The translations under genes and the position numbers were made by a program. The notes under the pieces are model-generated. The model ran no database searches and was not told the DNA's origin. It saw only the letters and a list, made by a program, of their open reading frames with translations. This document shows, in pieces, positions 8,832 through 16,843 of a stretch of DNA of 64,000 nt (positions are counted from its first letter, which is position 1; each line of letters opens with the position of its first letter). The stretch covers positions 3,793,655 through 3,857,654 of the forward strand of contig NZ_JAMDLG010000001.1 of the NCBI RefSeq assembly GCF_023721715.1. The letters are read 5' to 3'. This stretch comes from Parasegetibacter sp. NRK P23. Lineage in GTDB: Bacteria; Bacteroidota; Bacteroidia; Chitinophagales; Chitinophagaceae.

Positions 8832-9320
8832 CTACTTGATTGACGCTATTTTATAGAGATCAATGAAGGCTTCGATAAAATCTTCGAGTTTTGGATTTTT
8901 CCTATGCACAAGGATAGCATTGAAAATTTTTGTTCCTTCCATGTTGGCCTCTCCGTTCACTTTTAAAATCGTGTCATCACCAAAAAAAGAAAACCAGCTA
9001 TCGAATTTTCTTTTTCTTGCTAGCTGCCTGTTGTCCAGGCTATCACAAACATAGATCGCGACATTATTTATCTGTGCGAAAAAATGAAGAAACATGTTAT
9101 GTACCGTTAACCCAATCCTCCGATCAGATCCAACATTACTCCCTTGAGATCGTTCAACCTCATCAATGTTAAACGAATAGACTTTTTCCTGTTTTAAAGA
9201 AGCATAATCTTCAAACAAATAAGAGGTGTCCAGGAAATAGATTTTATATCGGACCCCTTGATCCGTTATGAACTCATAAGAAAGTTCATCATTTTCGTAA
9301 AGTTGATAGGGGCTTAACAA
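8832..9320 (-). CDS. Unknown protein, TTG start (DUF6169-like?)
   Basis: 162 residues starting MLSPYQLYENDELSYEFITDQGVRYKIYFLDTS. The start codon is TTG at 9318-9320. An in-frame TAA six codons upstream and the absence of an in-frame ATG before the conserved-looking N-terminus make TTG the best start; AAGGA lies about 12 bases before it. The protein looks soluble and mixed alpha/beta with no membrane segment. From memory it resembles a small Bacteroidota family of unknown function (possibly DUF6169), but I am not sure. The start lies inside the preceding 57-codon gene, so the two are probably translationally coupled. Codons are AT-richer than in neighbours, hinting at acquisition. Confidence 0.7.
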   Translation of the reverse strand: MLSPYQLYENDELSYEFITDQGVRYKIYFLDTSYLFEDYASLKQEKVYSFNIDEVERSQGSNVGSDRRIGLTVHNMFLHFFAQINNVAIYVCDSLDNRQLARKRKFDSWFSFFGDDTILKVNGEANMEGTKIFNAILVHRKNPKLEDFIEAFIDLYKIASIK

Positions 9321-9462
9321 ATCTGAACTTATCCTTTAACTCCTCAATTTTCTTTCCCTCTGCCAGATGTTTTTGAATAGCCCGCTTCTCTTCAATCATT
9401 TTCTTGAAGAGTCTTGCTCCCTTGGAGCTTTTCGCATTAGCCGTGCTATTCGTTTTTTTCAT
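9289..9462 (-). CDS. Small basic protein, 57 residues, paired with the downstream unknown gene
   Basis: Begins MKKTNSTANAKSSKGARLFK, continues as a charged helix (IEEKRAIQKHLAEGKKIEELK) and ends FRFVKPLSTLRK. The stop codon lies 29 bases beyond the TTG start of the next gene, in another frame, so the two genes overlap by 32 bp. Short proteins with a charged helix and a 'KF/FVKP' tail encoded just before a larger unknown protein are, as far as I recall, a recurrent pattern in Bacteroidota. A toxin-antitoxin-like or partner-protein arrangement is possible but unproven. It is highly Lys-rich. Confidence 0.6.
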   Translation of the reverse strand: MKKTNSTANAKSSKGARLFKKMIEEKRAIQKHLAEGKKIEELKDKFRFVKPLSTLRK

Positions 9463-9520
9463 ATTCACTACAAAAGTATATCAACTTTCCAATACCCGCC
9501 AAACAGAAAAACACCTACTC

Positions 9521-11560
9521 TTACGATGTTGTTTTCATCATTTCCAATTGTTTCTGCATGGCGAACATTTCATCGCGCAACCTTGCCGCTTCCATGAAAT
9601 CCAGGTCCCGCGCGGCTTTTTCCATGGCCTTCTTCACTTCTTTGATGGCTTTTTCCATTTGAGGAACGGTCTGGTAAACGCCTTCTTCTTCGGCGGCGAG
9701 TATGGGTTTGGTTTCCATCACCGCATATTTTGAATCGGGATCAAATCCTTTGATGTCCAGCACGGATGTCTGAGCAAACACCTGTTCCTTCGATTTCACC
9801 ACGGTTCTTGGTGTGATGCCGTGCTCCAGGTTATAAGCGATCTGTTTTTCGCGCCGGCGTGTGGTTTCATCGATGGTGCGCTGCATACTTTCCGTCATTT
9901 TATCCGCATAGAAAATCACAAGACCATCAACGTTTCTTGCCGCACGGCCAGCGGTTTGGGTAAGTGATTTTTCGTTCCGGAGAAACCCTTCCTTATCCGC
10001 ATCCAGTATGGCCACGAGCGATACTTCGGGAAGATCGAGTCCCTCTCTCAGCAAATTCACGCCCACGAGCACATCAATTTCCCCTAAACGCAGTTGCCGG
10101 AGAATTTCCACCCGGTCCAGTGTATCCACTTCGCTGTGGATGTATTTCGATTTGATGTTGATGCGGTGCAGGTATTTGTCCATTTCTTCGGCCATGCGTT
10201 TGGTGAGTGTGGTTACCAACACGCGGTCGCCTTTTTTCACCCGCTTATCGATTTCGTCGAGGAGGTCATCAATCTGGTTGGTGCTGGGGCGCACTTCAAT
10301 GGGCGGATCCAATAACCCGGTTGGACGCACCACCTGTTCCACCACGATACCCTCGGTTTTTTCCAGTTCGTAATCACCGGGCGTGGCGGAAACGAATACC
10401 ACCTGGTTGAGCAGGGATTCGAATTCATAGAAGTTCAGTGGCCTGTTGTCTAATGCGGAGGGCAAACGGAAGCCGAAATCCACGAGGTTCAGTTTACGGC
10501 TCCGGTCGCCGCCATACATCCCACTCACCTGGGGAATGGTCTGGTGGCTCTCATCGATCACACAAAGAAAATCGTTGGGAAAATAATCCAGCAGGCAGAA
10601 GGGCCTTGTTCCCGGTGCACGCCGGTCGAAGAAGCGGGAATAGTTTTCCACGCCATTGCAATAGCCCAGTTCGCGGATCATTTCCAGGTCGTAGTTCACT
10701 CTTTCACTCAGTCTCTGCGCTTCAATATATTTCCCTGAATTTTTGTAGTACTCCACCTGTGCCGCCAGTTCATCCTGGATTTCGTTGAGCACCTGCTGCA
10801 GAATATCTTTCGGGGCCAGGTAAAGGTTTGCGGGGAAAATGGCCGCGTTGTCCATTTTCCCGATGCGTTTCCCGGTTTCGGTATCAAAACTTTCTATCTC
10901 TTCGATTTCATCGCCGAAAAAACTGATGCGGTAGCCGAAATCCACATACGGCAGGTTAATGTCTACCGTATCGCCTTTTACCCTGAAGGTGCCCCGTGTA
11001 AATTCCGTTGTGGTACGGTGGTACAACGAGTTCACCAATGCGTGTAAAAAACCCTGTCTGCTCAGTACTTGTCCCTGGTGAATACGGATGATCCCGTTTT
11101 CGTAATCCGTGGGGTTACCCATACCATAAATACAGCTTACGCTCGCCACGATAATAATATCCCTCCTGCCGCTGAGCAGTTGGGAGGTGGCCTGAAGCCT
11201 GAGTTTGTCCAGTTCTTCATTGATGGCAAGGTCCTTTTCAATATAAGTATCACTTACGGGGATGTATGCTTCGGGCTGGTAATAATCGTAGTAAGAAACG
11301 AAATAACCTACCGCGTTATCGGGGAAAAACTGTTTGAACTCACCGTACAACTGGGCCACCAGGGTTTTGTTGTGGGTGAGCACCAATGTTGGTTTCTGCA
11401 CGTTCTGGATCACATTCGCCATGGTGAATGTTTTCCCCGATCCGGTTACCCCGAGTAACGTCTGAAACTTCTCTCCGTTGTCTATTCCTTCTGTTAATTG
11501 CTGAATGGCCGTGGGCTGGTCGCCCGCCGGCGTATATGGTGAATGGATTTTGAATGGCAT
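9521..11560 (-). CDS. uvrB: UvrABC excinuclease subunit B
   Basis: 679 residues, standard UvrB length. Walker A GVTGSGKT is at 37-44, the damage-probing beta-hairpin region YFVSYYDYYQPEAYIP near 88-103, the helicase motif VIDESH and later RTNQIDDLLDEI...TTLTKRMAEEM and GRAARN follow, and the C-terminal UVR motif (AMEKAARDLDFMEAARLRDEM) for UvrC/UvrA contact is present. It verifies lesions after UvrA loading and recruits UvrC for dual incision. No SOS box can be inferred, since LexA is not evident in this window. Confidence 0.98.
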   Translation of the reverse strand: MPFKIHSPYTPAGDQPTAIQQLTEGIDNGEKFQTLLGVTGSGKTFTMANVIQNVQKPTLVLTHNKTLVAQLYGEFKQFFPDNAVGYFVSYYDYYQPEAYIPVSDTYIEKDLAINEELDKLRLQATSQLLSGRRDIIIVASVSCIYGMGNPTDYENGIIRIHQGQVLSRQGFLHALVNSLYHRTTTEFTRGTFRVKGDTVDINLPYVDFGYRISFFGDEIEEIESFDTETGKRIGKMDNAAIFPANLYLAPKDILQQVLNEIQDELAAQVEYYKNSGKYIEAQRLSERVNYDLEMIRELGYCNGVENYSRFFDRRAPGTRPFCLLDYFPNDFLCVIDESHQTIPQVSGMYGGDRSRKLNLVDFGFRLPSALDNRPLNFYEFESLLNQVVFVSATPGDYELEKTEGIVVEQVVRPTGLLDPPIEVRPSTNQIDDLLDEIDKRVKKGDRVLVTTLTKRMAEEMDKYLHRINIKSKYIHSEVDTLDRVEILRQLRLGEIDVLVGVNLLREGLDLPEVSLVAILDADKEGFLRNEKSLTQTAGRAARNVDGLVIFYADKMTESMQRTIDETTRRREKQIAYNLEHGITPRTVVKSKEQVFAQTSVLDIKGFDPDSKYAVMETKPILAAEEEGVYQTVPQMEKAIKEVKKAMEKAARDLDFMEAARLRDEMFAMQKQLEMMKTTS

Positions 11561-11719
11561 GTTTCAAAATTAAGCAAATCAGGGCGCAAATCGACCCTTA
11601 TGGCGCGTTGCTTTAAGAGGGTGTTAACATCCGGCGGCCTGAACTTTGCATCTTGTTCCTGTACTTATCTATGGCCGTTTCAGATCAGCCGGATTTCTAA
11701 CCTAAATCGCTTGTATATC

Positions 11720-12361
11720 ATGACAAAAAACACGCTATTCTACGCGGGCATCGGTGCCTTACTCGCACTTACAGGTTGCCGGAAAGACCCGCTCAATAAC
11801 CTGACCAGTGAGGAATCACGGGTGTATATTACGAACCGCGACGCCTCGGCGCAATTTAGTTCTTACGGCACTTACAGCCTGGTAGACTCCATTGCGGTGA
11901 TTTCCGCCAACGGACAGTTTAAACAACGGACTTCGGCAGATGCGGACCTCCTCAATACCATAGAAACGGAGATGAACAAAAGAGGTTACCGGAGAGTGGA
12001 AAGAACCGAGAATCCCGATCTGGGGTTGAACGTTTCCAAAATCGACGTTTCCGTTACCAGCATCGTTCCCGATTATTACCCCGGCTACTGGAGTATGTAT
12101 GATGCGTATTGGGATCCATTTTACTGGGGTTATGGCGGGTACAACTATTTCTTCCCGACCTTCTATAATGTGTTCAATACGCAGGTTTCTTCCATCAGTA
12201 TCGACATGATCGACCTGGAAAACGCGGCCACCAGTAACAACCAGTTGAAAGTGATCTGGAACGCTCAGTTGGAGGGCGATAACATACTTGCCCCGGCAGC
12301 GGCCAGGTTGGCCGTGGTTTCGGCTTTTGATCAGTCTGCCTACCTTGGTACGAATCCTTAA
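11720..12361 (+). CDS. DUF4136-type lipoprotein
   Basis: The ATG at 11720 is chosen because it gives a signal peptide with lipobox: MTKNTLFYAGIGALLALTGC, acylated Cys20. The frame is open further upstream but that part overlaps uvrB and does not look like protein. The mature part (RVYITNRDASAQFSSYGTYSLVDS...) has the DUF4136 pattern: a phenotype-free family of outer-membrane lipoproteins in which a time-varying 'F..Y.TY' strand starts the domain and a 'NPDL' turn follows (ENPDLGLNVSKI). A Tyr/Trp-rich stretch (DYYPGYWSMYDAYWDPFYWGYGG) is typical. 213 residues; forms an operon with the beta-barrel gene 11 bp downstream. A second DUF4136 gene is at 33893. Confidence 0.85.
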   Translation: MTKNTLFYAGIGALLALTGCRKDPLNNLTSEESRVYITNRDASAQFSSYGTYSLVDSIAVISANGQFKQRTSADADLLNTIETEMNKRGYRRVERTENPDLGLNVSKIDVSVTSIVPDYYPGYWSMYDAYWDPFYWGYGGYNYFFPTFYNVFNTQVSSISIDMIDLENAATSNNQLKVIWNAQLEGDNILAPAAARLAVVSAFDQSAYLGTNP

Positions 12362-12372
12362 ACTTTTAAGCA

Positions 12373-12987
12373 ATGAACAGATTAGCAATAATTATAATGG
12401 CGATTTCCGGACTGGCATTCCCATCCATTTCCGCAAAAGCACAGGAAAAAATGAGACTTAAAATACAATATAGTCCAAGCCAGCCTTTGGGCGGCATGAA
12501 AAACTATATCGATAAAACGAGTATGAACGGATGGGGCGCCGCACTGGACCGTACCATCAATACCAACTGGCACGCCGGTTTACAGGTTGGCTTCCAGGAT
12601 CATTATAAAAAACTACCCCGCCAGCTTTATGTGGATGGAGAGCAAACGGTTTCCGCGGTACAAACCCGCAGCATCCAGGTGGTACCCGTTCAATTGTACG
12701 GCAGCTACTATTGGGGAGAGGAAGGAAAGATAAGGCCCTATGCCACCCTCGCCGCAGGCGGTGGTTTTGTGCGGAACGACCTGTTTTGGGGGCAGTTCAA
12801 TTCCCGCGACAACGGATTTGTATTTACGGCCAGCCCGGGAGCCGGGGTATCCCTTCCCATCGGCAGGTATAAAAGTTCCATGCTCCAGTTCGGAATACAA
12901 TATAACTACGTACCTTACCGTTATGAAGACGTGGAGAACCTGAATACCCTGCAGGCAAATGTAGGGATCGCCTTTCCACTTCGTTAA
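12373..12987 (+). CDS. Outer-membrane beta-barrel protein
   Basis: 204 residues. The signal peptide is MNRLAIIIMAISGLAFPSISAKAQ with an AKA-Q type cleavage site. The mature part alternates hydrophobic and polar residues in beta strands (AALDRTINTNWHAGLQVGFQ, RPYATLAAGGGFVRND, SSMLQFGIQYNYVPYRY), and the C-terminus is aromatic/hydrophobic (NVGIAFPLR). This is a small 8-strand OmpX/OmpW-like barrel. It is cotranscribed with the lipoprotein just upstream and closed by a clear terminator, so the two may act as an outer-membrane pair. Substrate unknown. Confidence 0.82.
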   Translation: MNRLAIIIMAISGLAFPSISAKAQEKMRLKIQYSPSQPLGGMKNYIDKTSMNGWGAALDRTINTNWHAGLQVGFQDHYKKLPRQLYVDGEQTVSAVQTRSIQVVPVQLYGSYYWGEEGKIRPYATLAAGGGFVRNDLFWGQFNSRDNGFVFTASPGAGVSLPIGRYKSSMLQFGIQYNYVPYRYEDVENLNTLQANVGIAFPLR

Positions 12988-13012
12988 TGTTTAAAAAAAT
13001 GGGACAAAGAAG

Positions 13013-13048
13013 AAAGCCACTTCAGTAAATTGAAGTGGCTTTTTTCTT
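13013..13048 (+). terminator. Rho-independent terminator after the beta-barrel gene
   Basis: Perfect 12-bp stem (aaagccacttca at 13013-13024, tgaagtggcttt at 13031-13042) with a 6-base loop and a T-rich tract on the plus strand. It ends the DUF4136/beta-barrel operon and may also serve the convergent DUF1080 gene. Confidence 0.9.
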
Positions 13049-13065
13049 TCCTAAAATTTCTTCGT

Positions 13066-13791
13066 TTACAGGTTCCTGATCCAGATGTTCCGGAAACTTA
13101 CGGGGTTACCGTGGTCCTGTAATGCGATGGGCGCGTTGCCATGCGCTTTGTAAGCGGGCTTTCCGATATACACCGTTTCTCCCTTTATTTCCACGTGATT
13201 TTGCACGAGGATGCCATTATGCACCACTGTAACATAAGCGGGTTTTTCCAGGGTTCCGCTGGCGGAAAAACGCGGTGCGGTGAAAAAGATGTCGTACACC
13301 TGCCATTCTGTTGGCGGCAAAGTAGCATTGGCTAAGGGAATATGTTGTTTGTAAATGCTCGTAGCCTGTCCGTTCGCATAGGTTTTGTTGTTATAGGAAT
13401 CCAGCACCTGTACCTCGTACAAGCCCATGAGGAATATCCCGCTGTTGCCGCGGCCCTGTCCTTCACCTTTTACAACCGCGGGGCTTTTCCACTCTACGTG
13501 CAATTGGCAGTCGCCGAAAGCCTGTTTGGTTTGAATGTCTCCCTTTCCCGGGGCTACGGTGAAAGAACCATCCGCGTTGACGGTCCATTGCGCGGGTCCT
13601 CCGGCTTTGGCGCTCCATTGGTCAAGAGCGTTTCCACCGAAAAGCACGATGGCGTCGGAAGGAGCCGCGGTGCCTTTGCCAGGAGTTACCAGTTTAACAT
13701 CCTGCCACACTTCCGTGGCCTTCGGGTCAGTTTGTGCCTGTGCGGCGGAAAACGCCAGCGCGAGACAGGTGATGCTTGCTATTCTTTTCAT
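13066..13791 (-). CDS. DUF1080 / 3-keto-disaccharide hydrolase domain protein, secreted
   Basis: 241 residues. Signal peptide MKRIASITCLALAFSAAQAQ. The mature domain is the concanavalin-like DUF1080 fold: IVLFGGNALDQWSAK at the start, WTVNADGSFTVAPGKGDIQTKQAFGDCQLHVEWKSP, GNSGIFLMGLYEVQVLDSY, and the closing GNPVSFRNIWIRNL. The family is now linked to hydrolysis of 3-keto-glycosides in some members; here the substrate is unknown. The ThuA-domain gene lies just upstream on the same strand, a pairing common in Bacteroidota and Planctomycetota sugar-catabolic loci. Confidence 0.92.
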   Translation of the reverse strand: MKRIASITCLALAFSAAQAQTDPKATEVWQDVKLVTPGKGTAAPSDAIVLFGGNALDQWSAKAGGPAQWTVNADGSFTVAPGKGDIQTKQAFGDCQLHVEWKSPAVVKGEGQGRGNSGIFLMGLYEVQVLDSYNNKTYANGQATSIYKQHIPLANATLPPTEWQVYDIFFTAPRFSASGTLEKPAYVTVVHNGILVQNHVEIKGETVYIGKPAYKAHGNAPIALQDHGNPVSFRNIWIRNL

Positions 13792-13827
13792 CTGCGTTGT
13801 TTTGTTTATGCTGAAAAATGGTGTGTA

Positions 13828-14559
13828 TTACTTTCCCATGGCATATTGTATGCCACCGAGTATATGCTTTAGGAATGCAGGTTCGGTATACGATTCTTTC
13901 GTGTGCCCCAGACCGGTGTACCATACTCTTCCGCCCTCAAATTCATGGTACCAGGCAATCGGGTGCTCCTTCCCCATGCGGCCGCCTTTGTAAGAACTTT
14001 CATCCAGCTTCATCAGTATTTTAACGGATGGATTGAATGTTTTATAATCATACCATTCGTCTTTTCTTTCCCATATTTCGGGGAGATGCGCGGTGGAAAT
14101 ATGTTTGCGGTCGGTAACAACAATCTTTGCTTTTTGCTGATGGGGATGGGAGTTGAAATACGCGCCAGCCATTTGTCCGTACCAGCTCCATTCATATTCA
14201 CAATCCGTGGCCGCGTGGATGCCCGCATAGCCGCCCCCGTTCCTGATGTACTGCTGCAACGCGTTCTGCTGTCCTTCATTCAGCACGTCTCCCGTGGGAG
14301 AAAGAAAAATAATGGCCGCGAAACGTTTTAATGTATCAGGATGGAACATGGCCGCGTCTTCCGTAGCTTCTACCCCGAAGCGGTTGCTGTCGCCCAACGC
14401 ACGGATCGCTTTGATGCCATCGGGAATACTCTCATGGCGGAAACCCGCTGTTTTTGAGAAGACCAATACTTTGGGTTGAGATTTGAGCTGCGACTTCGAT
14501 GTACCGCAGGCTGCGATCAGAAAGATCAGGGACAGAACAGGGAAGAATGCTTTTTTCAT
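13828..14559 (-). CDS. ThuA-domain lipoprotein
   Basis: 243 residues. Lipobox in MKKAFFPVLSLIFLIAACG (Cys18). The ThuA-like class I glutamine-amidotransferase-like fold is recognisable from KVLVFSKTAGFRHESIPDGIKAIRALG, YIRNGGGYAGIHAATDCEYEWSWYG, and the end GGRVWYTGLGHTKESYTEPAFLKHILGGIQYA. The reaction is unknown; the family is tied to trehalose and keto-sugar use. Same strand and 36 bp before the DUF1080 gene, so they are likely co-transcribed and act together on sugars at the cell surface. Confidence 0.93.
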   Translation of the reverse strand: MKKAFFPVLSLIFLIAACGTSKSQLKSQPKVLVFSKTAGFRHESIPDGIKAIRALGDSNRFGVEATEDAAMFHPDTLKRFAAIIFLSPTGDVLNEGQQNALQQYIRNGGGYAGIHAATDCEYEWSWYGQMAGAYFNSHPHQQKAKIVVTDRKHISTAHLPEIWERKDEWYDYKTFNPSVKILMKLDESSYKGGRMGKEHPIAWYHEFEGGRVWYTGLGHTKESYTEPAFLKHILGGIQYAMGK

Positions 14560-14711
14560 CTGGCTTGCCGTGGTTATTTAAGTAAAACAAACCTACAACA
14601 TTTCACCTGAAACTGTTTACCGATAATTAAAGTAAAGAATCAGACTACTACCCTATTTTTACATCCTACAAGATAGAACGATTGAAACCGGTATAGCCGA
14701 AAAAACACACC

Positions 14712-15509
14712 ATGAAAAAAGCAGGAACCTTTGCCGCAGCCGTTTTGCTATTTGCGGCGTGCTCCACTACAAAGCAGATGAATAAGTCATTTCATTTTGA
14801 AGCAAACAAAACAGTGGCGCACCGCGGCGCCTTCAAAGCCAAAGGACTTCCTGAGAACTCTATCGCGGCACTGAAGGAGGCCATCGCACTGCGTTGCGAA
14901 GGATCGGAGTTCGACGTGCACCTTACCGCAGATGATTCCCTCGTGGTGAACCACGATCACACTTTTTTCGGCATGCACATCGAGAAAAGTACTTACCAGG
15001 AACTTCTTTCAAAAAAACTGCCGAACGGAGAGCCCATCCCCACTGTACGGGAATACCTTCAAACCGGTATGCGGCAACGCTCCACACGTCTGGTGCTGGA
15101 AATAAAACCGTCTTCCGTCAGCAAAGAACGTGGTCAGAAAACCGCCGCCGCCGTGGCGAAAATGGTGGAAGAACTGAAGGCGCAGCCCTGGATCGTGTAC
15201 ATCAGTTTCGATTACGATATCCTCAAAACATTGCACCGGCTTCAGCCCGGCATTCCTTCCCAATACCTCAACGGAGATAAAAGTCCCGAACAATTAAAGG
15301 CAGATGGCATATCAGGTGCGGATTACCATTTCTCCGTTTTCCAAAAAAATCCCAAATGGATCGAAAGCGCCCACGCCAACAAGATTGTATTGAACGCATG
15401 GACCGTAAACGATGCCGCCACCATGCGCTGGCTCTTAGACAAGCAATTCAGGTATATCACCACGAATGAACCTGAACTATTATTGAAAGAAGTCGCGCAA
15501 ACAAAATAA
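14712..15509 (+). CDS. Glycerophosphodiester phosphodiesterase, lipoprotein
   Basis: 265 residues with lipobox LFAAC (Cys17). The GDPD TIM-barrel pattern is clear: VAHRGAFKAKGLPENSIAALKEAI with His37-Arg38, then GSEFDVHLTADDSLVVNHDHTFFG, and LVLEIKP. The C-terminus has ANKIVLNAWTVND and ITTNEPELLLK, also typical. It cleaves glycerophosphodiesters to glycerol-3-phosphate plus an alcohol, probably in the periplasm. The aminotransferase gene begins 1 base after its stop, so the two are likely co-transcribed although functionally unrelated. Confidence 0.95.
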   Translation: MKKAGTFAAAVLLFAACSTTKQMNKSFHFEANKTVAHRGAFKAKGLPENSIAALKEAIALRCEGSEFDVHLTADDSLVVNHDHTFFGMHIEKSTYQELLSKKLPNGEPIPTVREYLQTGMRQRSTRLVLEIKPSSVSKERGQKTAAAVAKMVEELKAQPWIVYISFDYDILKTLHRLQPGIPSQYLNGDKSPEQLKADGISGADYHFSVFQKNPKWIESAHANKIVLNAWTVNDAATMRWLLDKQFRYITTNEPELLLKEVAQTK

Positions 15510-15510
15510 C

Positions 15511-16665
15511 ATGATGTTTACCTCCAAACTGCCCAATGTAGGCACCACCATCTTTACCGTGATGAGCGCACTGGCAGCGGAACACAAGGCCGTGAACCTG
15601 GGACAGGGTTTTCCTGATTTTCCAATGGAACCCGCACTCCCGGAATTGGTGCACCGCGCCATGCTGGATGGCTGGAACCAATACACCCACACCAACGGAT
15701 ATGCGCCGTTACGGGAAGTGCTGGCGAAAAAAATAAAACTCCTTTACCAGGCGGAAGTGCATCCCGAAACCATGATCACCATTACGCCGGGCGGTACTTA
15801 CGCCATCTACTCCGCCTTCACGGCGGTACTGCGTCCCGGCGATGAAGTCATCGTGTTCCAGCCCTGCTATGATAGTTATGTTCCCAATATTGAACTCAAC
15901 GGCGCCACGCCGGTATTCGTTAACCTGGAGTTCCCCGATTATCGCATCAACTGGGAGAAAGTAAAAGAAAAGATTACACCCCGCACCCGCATGATCGTTC
16001 TAAATTCTCCACACAATCCAACAGGAGCGGTACTTTCAGCAGAAGATATTGCAGCGCTCCGCGAACTGGTGGCGGGAACCGATATCTTATTGCTTTCAGA
16101 TGAAGTGTACGAACACCTTGTTTATAATGGGAAGCAACACCTTTCAATGCTCAGGTATCCCGATTTGCTGGCGCGCGCATTCGTTTGTTTTTCTTTCGGG
16201 AAAGTGTTCCATTGCACGGGCTGGAAGCTGGGTTATTGCGTGGCGCCGCCGGATTTAATGAGGGAGTTCCGCAAGGTGCACCAGTTCAACTGTTTCAGTT
16301 GTTTCAGTCCGGCCCAGGTTGCGCTCACAGCTTATTTTTCTGACCCATGGACATATTTGGGGCTCTCCGGTTTCATGGAGCAAAAGAAAATTTATTTCGG
16401 TCAACTCATGGCGGCAACGGCTTTCACACCCTTAGCAAGTCACGGCAGTTATTTTCAGTGCTTTTCCTACGAAAACATCAGCAAAGAACCCGCTATCGCA
16501 TTCGCAAAACGGCTCACCACCGAAGCCGGTGTAGCGGCTATCCCCGTTTCCGCATTTTACCTGGACGGCACCGATGACCGGGTATTGCGCTTCTGCTTCG
16601 CGAAAAAAGAGGAGACGCTCGAGCAAGCGGTGGCCCTTCTGCAAAAGAAATTTCCCGCTCATTAG
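15511..16665 (+). CDS. Methionine aminotransferase (YbdL-like), PLP-dependent
   Basis: 384 residues, aminotransferase class I/II fold. NLGQGFPDFP (29-38) and YTHTNGYAPLRE near the start, NSPHNPTG (165-172), DEVYEHLVY (from Asp197), and the PLP Lys231 in SFGKVFHCTGWKLGYC. The GQGFPDF/YTHTNG/SFGK-xFHxTGWK wording is that of the YbdL/kynurenine aminotransferase-like subgroup, which uses methionine as donor with 2-oxo acids and can close the methionine salvage pathway. Other salvage genes are not nearby. Confidence 0.9.
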   Translation: MMFTSKLPNVGTTIFTVMSALAAEHKAVNLGQGFPDFPMEPALPELVHRAMLDGWNQYTHTNGYAPLREVLAKKIKLLYQAEVHPETMITITPGGTYAIYSAFTAVLRPGDEVIVFQPCYDSYVPNIELNGATPVFVNLEFPDYRINWEKVKEKITPRTRMIVLNSPHNPTGAVLSAEDIAALRELVAGTDILLLSDEVYEHLVYNGKQHLSMLRYPDLLARAFVCFSFGKVFHCTGWKLGYCVAPPDLMREFRKVHQFNCFSCFSPAQVALTAYFSDPWTYLGLSGFMEQKKIYFGQLMAATAFTPLASHGSYFQCFSYENISKEPAIAFAKRLTTEAGVAAIPVSAFYLDGTDDRVLRFCFAKKEETLEQAVALLQKKFPAH

Positions 16666-16670
16666 CCCAC

Positions 16671-16699
16671 AAAAAAGCAGCGCCCGGAAACCCGGACGC
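16671..16699 (-). terminator. Terminator for the AraC-family gene
   Basis: Hairpin with arms at 16680-16687 and 16692-16699 (one mismatch), followed on the minus strand by six T (16671-16676). It sits about 145 bp past the stop of the AraC gene, so an untranslated tail is implied. Confidence 0.6.
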
Positions 16700-16843
16700 C
16701 GCATAGTAGTGAACCCACCCTAAAACCAACATGAAGAAATTCTTCTATCTAAGGGCCATAGGCCTGATAATTCACAATGTGATATTTCAAAGTTAACCTT
16801 CAGGTTATATTTCCGCAGGTAGCTGGTGCAGAAGGAAAGGTAT

